A DNA stretch of 64,000 nt from Irpex lacteus (GCA_001986395.2 MQVO02000016.1:682001-746000), one strand, 5' to 3'; counted from the first letter of the stretch, positions 47,374 through 59,558 are shown. Notes: a model not told the origin generated them from the sequence alone. Numbers and translations: made by a program.

Positions 47374-48947
47374 CTAGTGCGTACGGATATAATCATGCAC
47401 ATAGGCGTCTAGAGAAAATTGTCAGTTGAGGTGTAAAACAAGAATAAAGTAACGCGGCCGTACCTCCTAGGTCGGCTAATGTTTCAAAGTCGGCTGCGCG
47501 AAGGTCTAAGTTCCTATCTTTGCCAATTTTATAGTAGAACAGAGCGATACGACCATCAAGCTTGCCCAGTGCTGCGCGCTGGGCTTCCATAAATTGGACG
47601 ACATGATTGTGACTGTCGAACTCCAGTTGCAGTCGCATGAACCCCGGTTGTGCGGCACATAGTCCTACTATCTCTGCCCAAGGATGGGGCGGATGGGGGG
47701 GGAGTGCGTTGGATGAGCGGCCTGCTGTAGAAAATTCCTCGGTAGATGCGACGTATGCACAGAGTACAGAGATGGAGTCGACCACTATGGAATCGCTAAC
47801 ATTGGTGACCGGGATCACCGCCTGCGTGCCATAGAACATAAGTTGGATTTTAGAAAGGAGTTCATCACCGGCAGCCTCATATCCAAAAATCATTGTGCTG
47901 CATATACAGTCTGACAATATATCAAGTCACTGTAAATATTTCGAATGAATGGATGGGCGACTCACAAGCTCGGGTGTCCTCCGGTGGAATGCCCGTGGGC
48001 ACTCCCGCAATCGACGATATACAAAAACTAGCACAGTTGAGAGATGACACTTTGCAAACGGACTTGCAGATGTCGAAGATGGCTCGCTGAGCTGATGAAA
48101 GGACTTTCAGAGTTGGACGACGCTCGTTTTCATCATACACGTCGTACTCTGAAGCCGAGGTGACGGTAGATGCTTGCTTGGAAAGGCCGCGGAGAGTAGT
48201 AGAAAGAGCGAGCCAGGCCGTTTCTGCGGTATACGCTGAACTGTGGACTTCTACAAAAAGATGAGAGAACGGTAATATCAGCAGCGGATCTCTTGTGAGT
48301 AAATCACTCGCGAAATCTGCCTGCGCAGGCCAAGCGACATTTGTCAAGTGGAGGCAACGGCATCGGGAGAACTTCTGGAGGAAAGATACGAGGTCGTGAG
48401 GAGTCACAAAATGGGGTTTGTCGATTGTTAGTTCTGCACACTGCAAGCACAATGAGGGAGGGGTTCGAGGGAGGGAAGCCAAGAGACGTCGGGACATTGA
48501 GCTTCGTAAGCTGGTGGCATTGTTCGGAGAGTCCTCGATATGAAAATAGAAGACAGGCCCTGAATCTGGAGATCGCCAGACTGGAAATAATGAAGGCTGC
48601 ATCTGAATCAGATGAAGCCACGGCCGATCTCCTACACGCTGCACCAGAGTCGCCTGCCAGACATACTCTGAGATTGGCACGAAGTTCGCGGGCGTGTTTG
48701 ACACCAACGACCGAAACGCACACATGTCCTCGTAATTCTTGATCCACACATTGCGGAAGAGCTCCTGGCGGCAGATACGAGCCCAGTAGCCACAGGTGAG
48801 CGAACACGCTGTGACATTCCTGATGGCTTCTTTCCGATTCGCCACTGTCGTGAACATGTAAGGATTGAGCAACTGGTTAGCACCCTTGCATACGTCGAGG
48901 ATGATGCGAGTGAATAGTTCGGGTGGTATATCGGCTCCAGTAGCCAT
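47374..48947 (-). CDS. F-box-like protein, module 1
   Basis: Predicted 487 residues in three exons (48947-47966, 47910-47464, 47408-47374). The N-terminus MATGADIPPELFTRIILDVC with ACSLTCGYWARICRQELFRN fits a degenerate F-box. The middle has family-specific blocks (RVGDRPWLHLIQMQPSLFPV, LASLPRTPPSLCLQCAELTI, FLQKFSRCRCLHLTNVAW). Exon 2 carries QFMEAQRAALGKLDGRIALF and AADFETLADLG, and the short last exon ends DAYVHDYIRTH. Homologues lie at 55,291 and 62,072 with identical intron phases. Likely Skp1-cullin adaptor; the target is unknown. Confidence 0.75.
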
Positions 48948-49320
48948 GAGCTGTGTCTAATGGTGTTTCTACGGTGGGGTAAAGCAATTGAGGGCGGCTC
49001 TCTTGAGCGCAGCGCAAATTGAGCTGCAACTTGAACTCACCGAGAGGATATATATCAATGAAGCAGAGTTTTTTGAAGAGCAAGTTATACGTTGGATGTT
49101 GAGTCGACTTGCGGTGTCGATGAAGGTGAGAGGCAAGGTACAATGATGGGGGATTGGAGGACCGTAGCAATCCTACCATCGATAGCGAGCTCAGATCGGG
49201 AAATCTGTGACGTCGCCGCAATGCGGCCGCATAACGCTCATCGTGTGAACCATGGTACAACTAATCCAGACGCACGCACGCACGCAAAGATGACTTACCA
49301 TGACGTTTGGGTAAGTGGTG

Positions 49321-49450
49321 AATCAAGGTCACGATGAAGCACTTGGTGCACTTGCCTTACTGTGCCATGAACCTGGTTACAACTTTTATTCGATTCAGTT
49401 CGTGCGCCGAGTGTCGCGCAAACACTAGTGATGATGCGCAACGCGATACT
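49321..49450 (+). repeat. Array-edge short repeat, copy c (module 2)
   Basis: Counterpart of the repeats at 41,552 and 41,752 at the start of module 2, just after the ACGC run. It confirms where the duplicated unit begins. Confidence 0.65.
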
Positions 49451-49891
49451 TACGAGGCGGGATACCACGTATACGAGCAAGCAATAATCACCAAAAAGCC
49501 TAACAGGAACACGAGAAACGAGAATAAAGTATCAGATCAACGAAACCGTCGAGTACTCGATTTAACTCACCACTCAATAGTCTGGCCAAGTCTCCTGGAG
49601 CACCAAACCCTTCAACCTCACCCAAACACCCAAACACCCAACAACCCAAGCCTTGGAACACGAACCACAGAACTCGGACGCCAGGACCTCAAAGCAAGCC
49701 CATACCCATATCCACACCCAAGCCGTCCGTATGAACTCGAACTCGAAAAGCCTGCAGCACAAACCAAAACCAAAACTAAAACGAAGATGTATACAAACCT
49801 AGCTAAGCTAAAACAAAACGAGATATCACAAAACAAAACGATGTAATAAAACAAGAAAACTCATCCACCATATCCACAACGATACCCAACG

Positions 49892-51675
49892 TTATATCAG
49901 AAACTCGAAATCATCCTCATCGACGTCGAGCTCCACGCCTAGCAGGTCATCACCGATCTCACTATCGTGGCCGTCGTCGTCAGGGGTAGGAGGAGGAGGG
50001 ACGGTGCTCGCCGTCCTAATCGATGTTCTCGAAGGGACCCTAGGTGACGTTCTCGAAGGAGCTCTCGTCGATGACCGTGAAGGAACTCGACTCTCCGCTC
50101 TGGATGGAACGCGAGTGTCCGTCCTCGACGGAGCTCGACTATCAGTCCTCGAAGGAACTCTATTATCAGTCCTTGAAGGAGCCCCAGAATGCGACGAAGT
50201 CTCCGCCCTCGACGGCGCCCTAGAATGCGACGAAGCTTGAGTGCTGCTAGTAACCCTTGAAGATGTCCTAGCGACCACAGCCGGTCGGGTAGCTGGCATG
50301 GCTGTAGACTGCGTCGAGCGTGACTCTGCAGTAGACCGCGTCGAGCGAGACTCCTCTACCGAGCGTGCCGTCGAGCGAGAGGCAGCAGGAACAGCTGCAG
50401 CCACAGACCGACCCGCCGTCGTAGCCGTCCTCGTCGCTACTCGCGGTGCGTTAGTTTGTGGTGGTTGCACCGTCTGAGTCTGAAGAGCGTTACGCGCCGA
50501 CGTTGACCGCGTCACGCGAGTAGTAGTTGTAGTGTTCTGAGTGGCACGCGTGACCGGTGGTTTCACAGGAAGGGTTGCTGTACGCTGAAGAGGCGTAGGA
50601 GCAGGTTTGTGGGTAGAGATGTGGGCGTGGGTAGAGGCTTGTGAGCTTGGCCGTGGGCGTGTAGGGACTGGGGATGGTGAGCGACTGAACGGGTCGTCTT
50701 CCGCTGTATATCCACCCAAGTCAACCACAATTCGTAAAGTGCAAGCTAGAGTATACGTACGTATATCCTTGAGCTCCAACCCAACCTCGCTTTCCTCCAA
50801 CAGTTTAGGAACGTCTACGACAGCCTCTATATCCGCAGCGTAAAAGCGTTCCGCAGAGTCGTCCCGTAGCCCAACGTACGTGAGATCGAGGAGCGTCTTG
50901 CCGACTGTTTTGTAGTCCGGGAGTGGGAAGAGCGGTTCGTATGGTTGTTCTACACGACCAAAACCACAATCACCACCAAATCACCATCATTTAGCTCTCC
51001 ATCTCCTACACTTCGCATAGAAGCCACATACCAGGCACCTTCGGAGGCATATACTCAACCTCATCATAACACGGCCCTTCCGTCACCCCTTCCTCAGTAT
51101 CCTCATCAACCTCAGGAAGGACATCCCCATCGCTAACATCCCAATGCCTCCCCTGCCCATCCGGCGTTCTAAACTTCTTACTCGCGCTCCGCGGAAGGCG
51201 CATGCTCTTCCGTCTCGCGGACGGGAGCAGTAGGTTCCCCGGTGTCTTCCCCATCGCCAACTCTCCATCATCGAGCTGTAGCTTTGCGAGCTTGGCTGTC
51301 TGGGGCGCTGGGGTCTGGAGGGCCTGTTGACGGTTTGGGAACGGAGTCTTGTCGCCCAGGGGTTTGGTGCTGACCACGGTGGTGAGTTTCTTTGCTGTTT
51401 GAAACGCGTTTCCATTCTTCCGAGCTATGATGAAAGATTAATTATAGATAGAAGATGCGAGATAACTAGTACTTACCCGAATGACGATTCTGTGTGGGCG
51501 TACGTAACGCCACCGCCTTCCCCTTGCCGGTGTTGAGAGTCTTGGGTCCGCGAAGCACGGTAGTGGTGTTCTCCTGCAGTGCTCCACGGCTCTTCAGCAG
51601 ACCCTTCGCGGGTGTGCGGGTGTATGCGTATGTCGCTGGGCCATCGTCAAGTCCCAGTGGACGTGTGCTGAGCAT
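49892..51675 (-). CDS. Securin-like protein, module 2
   Basis: Same four-exon plan as module 1, starting MLSTRPLGLDDGPATYAYTR at 51675. TPAKGLLKSRGALQEN, TKPLGDKTPFPNRQ and EVEYMPPKVP are retained, as is the RSASKKFRTPDGQ stretch. The C-terminal exon has a different arrangement of R(A/V)PSR(A/T)(E/D/S) repeats and ends DEDDFEFLI. The first-exon frame stays open for about 55 codons upstream, but the ATG at 51675 matches module 1. Same tentative role in separase inhibition. Confidence 0.57.
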
Positions 51676-51765
51676 CGTCGGTTCGGTGCAGGTGTGGGTG
51701 TCGCTGGAGGTGGACGGAGAGAAGCTGAACTGAACTTGAAGTGGCAAAGAGCGCTGAAACGCGAC

Positions 51766-51796
51766 CACGTGACTGTAATTTAGACAGCGCGAGCGC
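51766..51796. promoter_or_regulatory. Conserved CACGTG promoter block, module 2 (a)
   Basis: Same block as in module 1, 91 bases upstream of the module-2 securin-like start. Confidence 0.5.
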
Positions 51797-51819
51797 TCCT
51801 CCATCTCCACTTTTCTCTC

Positions 51820-53130
51820 ATCGCGTACTGAACAGATCATTGCTCTTTATTGAGCGTAATTATAACTTACCGGTACTTGCCACCAAGCGGAATTCTAGTT
51901 GTATTTGGGTTCGCAATTGCTACGTTTCCCATGTTTCGTGTGTGAGTTTCGTCATTAAATCCTGCCAGTGTAAGTACCACATTGACACGCGCATCTCCAC
52001 CTCGGACTGGCCCTTTTTTCTCTCATCGGGTAACAGAAAGTCATTTAGTATAGTTATATTACCCCTGAACAATATGCTAGAACGTGTTCCTTGGCGCAAG
52101 CGCGTCTCAGTCTCGGTGCAACTTGAAGCTTTCCTGCGTCGAGTCGCGAGTCGCGTAACAAATCATCGGTTGAAGAGAGTCGAACCGTGACCGACTTGAG
52201 CAGACGAGGAGCGCTGAAACACGCCCACGTGACTGTAATTTAGACAGCGCGAGCGCGCCTCCATCTCGGACTGTCACTTTTCTCTCATCGCGGTGTACTG
52301 ACAGTAACTGAACAGATCATTGCTCTTTATTGAGCGCAACCCTACCAGCTCTGAGCGGTGTGCCTGAACCTATCGGTGCTTATCGAAAAGGGCCTTCTGG
52401 CTGTATTTGGGTGCGCCATCGCTATGTTTCGTGGGTGAGTTTCGTCATTGTCTTTTGCCGGTGTAGTACCTCAAGGCCTCATGATGCATGATGCATGATC
52501 ATGGATAACGCTGATCATATATATCCTAATTTTTGGCAGTAGACAGTTCGAGCGTGTCTCCACCTCAGAGCGAGCCTTCCTGCGTTGAGTCGCGAGTCGC
52601 GTAACAGATCATCGCTCGTTATTGACTCGGAGAGCAATTATACCGACCCTGGGCGGTGTGCTAGAACATCATGCAGACTTCTAGCTGTATCTGGGCGGGC
52701 CCTCGCTACACTTCTCACCTTTCGTGAGTGAGTTCAAGTTTCGTCATTGGATAGCACGAGCACGTCTCCACCTCTGAGCAAGCCTTCCCGCGTTGAGTCG
52801 CGAGTCGCATAACAAATCATCGCTCTTTATTGAGAGCAATTATACCGACCCTGGGCGGTGTGCTAGAACGCGTCATCAGGCGGACTTCTAGCTGTATTTG
52901 GGTGCGCTATGGCTACGGTTCCCATGTTTCGTGTGTGAGTTCCGTCATTAAATTCCGCCAGTGTACCTCATTGATACGCACGTCTCCACTTCCAACTTTT
53001 CTCTCATCGGGTAACAGAAAGTCATTTAGTGTAATTATGCCCACCCTGGGCGTGCTAGAACGTGTCTTAAGGCGGAGCTCATGACTTCTAGCTTTATGTG
53101 GGTGGGCCATCGGCAGGTCTTATATTGCAC
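51820..53130. repeat. Expanded promoter repeat tract, module 2
   Basis: About six diverged units (anchors near 51,838, 52,036, 52,318, 52,608, 52,815 and 53,017), against about three in module 1 and two in module 3. Two unit types alternate loosely: one with GCTCTTTATTGAG, one with GTCATTTAGTGTAATTATG. A promoter segment with the CACGTG block is also duplicated inside it. Confidence 0.68.
52226..52256. promoter_or_regulatory. Conserved CACGTG promoter block, module 2 (b)
   Basis: Second copy of the block within the expanded tract, preceded by the GAGAGAGTCGAACC/GACTTGAGCAGACG sequence that in module 1 directly abuts the securin-like gene. Confidence 0.5.
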
Positions 53131-53177
53131 GAGTGAGTGTCCGAGTTATCTCTCGTCGTGGCCCTCCAGGTTCGTCA

Positions 53178-54663
53178 CTGGCCAGTGAGGACTCGAGTTT
53201 TGACTTGCACAGCCTTCTGGCCGACGCGCAGAATTTGGTGAATGAGAGTTTCGTAGCTCGAGCACTGTTGCAACCTGACACTAATCCGTGGGACGTATGT
53301 CGTTTCTGTGCCACTGTGTCCATAAGTCATCGACTGATGCGTCCCATCTCCATAATCTGCACAGAGGTTTCCTTTCGGACTGCTGTACCCAACCAATGAT
53401 CCCTTTAACGAGGCACATTACTCTTTTCTCATTGGTTCAGCTGCAGACAGCCTAGCAGGTAAGAGCTTACGTCTGCCCGTTCTTTGTAAACCATCCCATT
53501 CGCCTATATTTACAGAAACCGAACCCACTATCAAGAGTGAACCCGTCGAAGACGTCGATTTACTGTCCACCGTTTCACAACACCAATGCGATCTCGAACT
53601 CGCTGAATACCTGGATTTTACCGAGGAAGATCATGCCATTGCCAGTCCGACGACTGCCATTTCGTTGTCCTCATCTCCGATCCATAACTCGGACGCTCCT
53701 CTCCTTCAATCCGATCCAGAACTTACTGAATACCTGCACTTCACCCATGACGATCTTGGCTATCCTGATACAAGTACTAGTCCCACAATCACCGTGTCCT
53801 CAAACTCGCGATCGTTGCCCACAGATGCCGCTCCACTACTTGAGCTCGCTCAGTACTTCGACTTCAACGATCACCTAGACGATACAATTACCATTCCAGT
53901 TACCGATGGATCAAGCCCGCCCTCTGTTGCAGATACTAGTCCAATTGCCACGACCTCGTTGAACCCACCCTGGTTTACTAGTACCTCGTTCGCCGCTCTC
54001 ACCGCAAGCCCACCTGCTACCATCGCCTCGCCTCGCTCGTCTTTGTTCAGCTCGTCCTTCGCTAGTATTACTATCCCGCCAACCTCTTCCCCCGAGTTGT
54101 CCTCGTCCGGTCCGCCAGATATCAACGCGGAAGACCTACATCTCTCTCACGTCGCTCTCAATGAAGGCAAGCACGCAAGTCCACACGCTGTCAACCATGA
54201 TGAGCCTCAACTCGAAGAGCCTGAGGTTCATTACATCTTCGTAGATCCGCACCAAAAACCCAGAAAGCGACGAACAAAAGGCATCAAGAACTCCACGCCT
54301 ATCGCGTGCACTTTCTGTAGACGGCGTAAGATTCGGGGTGGTGGGTCGCAGGAGGGGAATGGAGTGTGCAAGTACGTACTCATTTCACTCTCGCTTTCAC
54401 CTCCCAGTAATTCTCCTGCTCTCACTGTCGCCGTTGTCGCTACCTGTATTGGCCTTGCACAGCGATTGGCAAGCGAACTGACGCATTGTACTAGGTCGTG
54501 CATACGTCTCAACCACAGAGGAGAGTGCGTCTTCCCGACCGTGTCGTACCGCGGACAGCGACTTGGAGGCTCGAACTCGCAACGCAAATCGACATCTGAA
54601 TCGAAGTGTACTAGTAAAGGCACTAGTACCAAACGTGTCCCGCCTTCCTCCGAGTCACGCTAA
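53178..54663 (+). pseudogene. Zn2Cys6 regulator, module 2: start codon and one zinc ligand lost
   Basis: Four exons (53178-53294, 53365-53458, 53516-54371, 54495-54663) keep an open frame of 411 sense codons. The codon aligned with the ATG of modules 1 and 3 is CTG (53178-53180). In the zinc cluster the third cysteine is glycine (CTFCRRRKIRGGG), a TGT-to-GGT change near 54,335. The remaining five cysteines, the FDLHSLLADAQNLVNESFVA helix and the RFPFGLLYP exon are preserved. The middle region carries a longer Ser/Thr-rich stretch than module 1. Either recently non-functional, started elsewhere (no in-frame ATG was found nearby), or working without DNA binding. Confidence 0.75.
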
Positions 54664-55290
54664 ACGTCCAATGGCACCTGGACCATCTCCGAGTCGACAG
54701 CTTAAACGAACGTAACACGTTTCCGCGTCAACATCCTACAGCCTTTAAACTCTTATACTTCCTGTCTATCGTACCTTCCGATCTCCTCCTCCTCCTCGTC
54801 GACCTATCGTCTCATATGGCAACTTCCACTTTTAGGATTCTTGAATCGGTGACCAAACCTGTAGCATACACCTCTTGGAACTTCTTCATGGTCACTCATG
54901 TACAGCACGCCCTTCCATCTCCGACGTTAAGCTTCTTGTATTCTTGTACTCTTCGTGTGTAGATTTGTAGCATACACCTTTCTTAGAACTTCTTAGCGGT
55001 CACCACTACCTGTATACGTATCATAAACCACCTGTATACTTTTCTTGACACATGATCTAGCTAATATCAATCTCGTAGAGTCTCGCGTCGTAATAGTGTA
55101 TACCACCCACCCCCTGCCGCCATACATGTACACCATTGTTCAAGCTCGGCAGTCTTTCTGTATGATACAATGCATGTAACAGGCATTCCCACAACATTCT
55201 ATAAACGGGAAGTTCGGTGTCTGCGTAGTCATCCGAAATTGCTGGGTGTCACTGACCTTGTACAGAAGAGAGTCAAGAGACGGATGAGGA
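54664..55290. other. Spacer between convergent genes, module 2
   Basis: Non-coding 3' flanks. They share blocks with 61,640-62,070 of module 3 (TATACCACCCACCCCCTGCC, ATGTACACCATTGTTCAAGC). Reduced copies of TTCTTAGAACTTCTTAG-type sequence recur within it. Confidence 0.5.
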
Positions 55291-56842
55291 CTACCATGAG
55301 GAAAATCGCTTCCAAGGCGCCGTTTCATAATAGATATAACCATAGTCCTCGGCATCTGCAACAAGTCTTCAATACAAGTAATTGAGGAAAAAGTTACACA
55401 GATGTACCTCCTAAGTCGGCTAATGTTTCAAAGTCAGCTGCGTGAATGTCTCCCCTCCATTTTGCTTGGTAGAAAAGAGTGATACGACCATGAAGCTTGC
55501 CCAATGCTGCGCGTTGAGCCTCCATGAATTGGACAAGACCATCGTAGCTTTCAAATTCCAGCTGTAGTCGGATGAACCCTGTTTGTGTAGCACATAGTCC
55601 AACCACCTCTGCCCAGGGATAGGACTGATTGAGTGTTCCGTTGGTTGGGTGGCCTGTGGTAGAGGATTTCCTCTGCTGGATACGTACGCAGAGTACAGAG
55701 ATACAATCGACGGCCAAGGAATTACCATCATGATTAGCTGGGATCGCCATCTGCGAGCTATAGAATACGAGTTTTATTTCGTACGAGTCGTATCCCAGAG
55801 TTCCATCATGAGTAAGCTCATATTCTTGGATCTCCATCTTGCAGCACAAGTCTGGAAAAAATATTAGATTACCGTGAACTATTAGGAATGAACGCATGAG
55901 TCACTCACATACTCGGGTGTCCTGGACTGAGATATCACTGGCATCCCGGGCCGAGTCGGGCCACGGATCAAAGTGACCGTAGAATCTAAGAAATGGCACT
56001 TCGTGTCCTTGGCAGAGACATCTGCTAATGTCTAAGATAACTCGCTGAGCTGATGGAAGTACTTGTAGCCCCGAGACTACTTGACGCTCATCGGGGGAGT
56101 ACCGTAGCATGGTAATAAGAGCGAGCCATGTCGTTTCCAAGGCGTTTTTTGAGCTGTATACTCCCACATCGAACCAGCGGGAAACGTTCAGCGGGTTCCT
56201 TACGAGTAAATCACTCGCAAAATCTGCCTGCGCAGACCATGTGACATTTGTCAAGCGGAGGCCATAGCTCAGGGAGAACTTTCGGAGGAAAGATACGAGG
56301 TCGTGAGGAGTCATAAAATAGGGGTTGTCGATTGTTAACTCTGGAAACTGCAAGCACGATGAGGGAGGGGTTCGAGGGAGGGAAGCAAAGAGACGTTGAG
56401 ATGTGGAACCTCGTAAACTGCCGGTATCGGCGGGAGAGTCCTCGATATGAAAATTGAAAGGAAGTCGTCGCAATGACCAGAATCGAAATAATGAAGGCTG
56501 CATCTTAGCAAGATGAAGCCACAACCGTGCTCCTACACGCTGCCCCAGAGTCACACGATAGGCATGCTCTGAGATTGGTGGGAACCTCGTCGGTGTGTTT
56601 ACCACCAACGACAGAAATGTGCGCATGTCCTCGCAGTTCTTGATCCACACATTGCTGAAGAGCTGCCTGCGGCAGAAACGAGCCCAGTACACACAGGTGA
56701 GCGAACACGCTGTGACATTCTTGATGGCCTCTTTCCGATTTGGTGTTGCGCGACTGAGGAGGAGCAACCATTCAGCATCCTCGCATACGTCGCGGAGGAT
56801 GCGCATGAACAGCTCGGGTGGTATGTCGGCCCCAGAAGCCAT
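55291..56842 (-). CDS. F-box-like protein, module 2
   Basis: Predicted 480 residues in three exons (56842-55909, 55851-55408, 55355-55291). It starts MASGADIPPELFMRILRDVC, with ACSLTCVYWARFCRRQLFSN as the second part of the F-box. The middle and exon-2 blocks match module 1 (RVGARLWLHLAKMQPSLFRF, QFMEAQRAALGKLHGRITLF, AADFETLADLG). The last exon differs, ending YYETAPWKRFSSW. The region encoded by exon 2 begins YLCCKMEIQEYE, as in module 3. Confidence 0.75.
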
Positions 56843-57179
56843 GAGCTGTGTGTGGTGGTGTTTCTACGGTGGGTAAAGCAATTGAGGGCGGCTCTCTTGA
56901 GCGCAGCGTCAATTGAGCTGCAACTTGAACTCACCAAGAGGATATATATTGATGGAGCAGAATGTTTTGAAGAGCAAGCTATGCGTCGGACGTTGAGTCG
57001 ACTTGCGGTGTCGATGAAGGTGAGAGGCAAGCTACAATGATGGGGGATTGGGGGACCGTGGCAGTTCTACCATCGATAGCTGGCTCTGAACTGAGATCGG
57101 GAAATCAGTGACATTCGGCGTGTAACGCTCATCGTGGAAATTATGGTATAACTTTAATCGAGACGCACGCACGCACGCA

Positions 57180-59250
57180 AAGATGACTTACAACGACGCT
57201 CACACACCAGCTGTCGACCACAGACGACTTCGAGCGCAGTTCAAGCGCATGGTAGCTACGTGTGCCACACATTGTCTACGACAGCAGTGAGTTATTAGTC
57301 AGATAGCGAGCAGAACAGATAAAATAAACTGACCCGAAGCTTGGTAAACTGAGGATCAAAGTCGGCCTACTGCGAGTGCGTGACATAGCTGGCAGCTAAT
57401 ATTACGAGGCTCGTCCTCGGCTGATGCATTTGTGGCATTAGTAAGGAATGGAAGGGGGTAGGCGTAATCGAATTCACGTTCTGAGATCGTATTCAAGAAG
57501 ATGGCCCCAGGTACCTGCTGGCGTACGAGTCCTAGTACGAAACGACCATTAACACCAGCCATATCATCCCACATCATTAAAATCTCACCGATATATGCCT
57601 TCTCACCAACACCTCCGAACATTTAGGTCCTTCAGCCTCTCCAAAACATTCACCTCCTTCTGGGACATGGCCGCAGGCCCAAGCTCGCCTGAGGACACAC
57701 GTTAACTCGTTAGTCTCCGGCCGTACACTGTCTACGTAGATCGTGTACATAGAACGCGACGGCCGAGACTATCGAGATTCCGTACTTTCAGACTCGCTTT
57801 AAGTATTCCCGCCAATAGCAGTACTTTCCTTCTGCGTAATCGCCACAAATGATTCGACACGATCGTCTTCATCGCGTACCGATTTCAGTTCTCTCTGCTG
57901 AGGGCTTTCATGACGAGCGATGATATGATGACGACAAGAGTGTTTTATTCGCCCTTCGTAAACCATGGCTACTCAACACTTTAAGAGTTTATATCGCGGG
58001 AAAGACGGCTTATTATTTGTATAACACTCTTCAGCACCTGTCAGAGAGATATGATACGGGAAAGAAGCAAGTTACATACCGCCGCCACCAACAACACCAT
58101 GTTTTCGAGCAACCACACCACCCCACCACCGCCCCTGAGTCGTCGTCCCCGTCCAGCCCGTAAACGTAGCATTGGCAAGCGACTGTGACATCCACGTCGA
58201 CCGCTCAAGTGACGAAGTCTTCTTCGAAGTGGCGATGTACGAAATGAAGGCCTAGAAGAGCCACTGCCGACTGCGATTCCACTTGTCAGCGAACGATAGA
58301 AGAAACAGAACAAATGAGTGCGGTCGTACATTCTTCGCTCACGCCCATGTTGATGAGATTTCTCCACTCTACTTTACGCTCCAGAACGCTGTTCACATTG
58401 ACATCGGTGGCGCAGCCAGGCTCGATGAATGGATTCAAGCTCGTCATCCTGAAGGGTACATGCAAGTCAGTCTCACAAACGATTAAAATGCACGCAAAAG
58501 GACTTACGACGAGGCCCGCACTCCAGCTGTCGAGGCAGAATAATTACTGCGCTTTTCTCCATTTTGCGAGACAACTTGATCTGCGGACGCGAGGTACTAG
58601 AGAGGGGTACCGCAAATCGTTTGCAATACTAGTGAGAGATCAGCCATGAACAATCAAACAACGAGCGGACTAGAGAAAATAAATCCATACGAAGCTGGGT
58701 GAAATGGAGTCTGAACTCAACCTACCGCTATTCCCATAGTTGGTAGGCGATATGGTGATTTCCTCCTTGGCTTCTGCATTTCTACTGTCAGTAAGTAACG
58801 TCGTGCGCAGTATGTAGAAAGCACATACTGAGACAGTTCCTTCGAAGAATGAACTCGAGCAGGCCGCCACTGGGCACCCATTCAAGACGATATCTAAGGA
58901 GGAGAGAACATCAAAACGAACTTCCAGACGCAAGCCAGGTACTTACTAATGTAATCCTCCTCATGAAGAGCCTCGTGAAGCTAACAAAGCTCGGATGCTT
59001 CAGCTTCTCCGGAATCTTCGCCTTTCGGCTTCGTCAATGTCCCGCTCGCGTCCGTGAGAACGATACCGTCACCCATCTGCGTGGCCACCTTCACATGGTT
59101 CATCACCACCACCTTCACCGCGCACCAGTTTGCGTACTCTCCGATGAGAGCTTCATGACGAGGGATTAGGAAGGTGACGATAAGGGTCATGGTGGGTTTC
59201 TTCGTGCTTCGTAAATCGTGCTTATTCACCATACGATACAAACCTTAGCA
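57180..59250. other. Duplicated spacer of module 3 with fragments of an unrecognised minus-strand gene
   Basis: Two similar blocks, about 57,180-57,380 and 58,500-58,700, share exon-like minus-strand pieces ending at a GTAAGTC donor (GTCGACAGCTGG and CTCGACAGCTGG cores) and a matching AAATAAA-to-AAGCT segment. Minus-strand ORFs include an 88-codon frame at 57356-57622 (GEKAYIGEILMMWDD) and an 86-codon frame at 58981-59241 (LIGEYANWCAVKVVVMNH). I do not recognise a family and could not build one continuous gene. The sequence at the right window edge repeats the start of this block. Confidence 0.4.
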
Positions 59251-59284
59251 ATAAATGGAACATAGAGGACAACTACGACTTACC

Positions 59285-59470
59285 ACACATGCAATTCTAA
59301 GGGCGTACGTAGCGCCACCGCATTTCCTTTGCCGGTGTTGAGAGTCTTGGGTCCGCGAAGCACGGTGGTCGTGTTCTCTTGCAGTGCTCCACGGTTCTTG
59401 AGCAGACCTTTGGCAGGCGTGTGGGTGTATGCGTACGTCGCTGGCCCACCGTCGAGTGCTCAACATCGTT
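59285..59470 (-). pseudogene. Securin-like exon 1 relic, module 3
   Basis: The DNA is closely similar to exon 1 of the module 1 and 2 genes (GCCGGTGTTGAGAGTCTTGG, GTGTTCTCTTGCAGTGCTCC and CGTACGTCGCTGG blocks). The ATG end is altered by a small deletion that shifts the frame: MLSTR is followed by WASDVRIHPHAC instead of the conserved peptide. Exons 2 to 4 are absent from this module. The shared CACGTG promoter block still lies upstream at 59,559. Confidence 0.75.
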
Positions 59471-59558
59471 CGTCGGTTCGGTGCAGGTATCGCTGGTGTT
59501 GCAGCTGAAGAGAGTCGAACCGACTTAAGCTTGGGCCTGAGTGGCGCTAAAACGCGGC

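Noticed and set aside
49260..49280. Runs of ACGC as a possible CRISPR or telomere-like repeat
   Set aside because: A short simple-sequence run marking module boundaries; no spacers, and a eukaryotic context.
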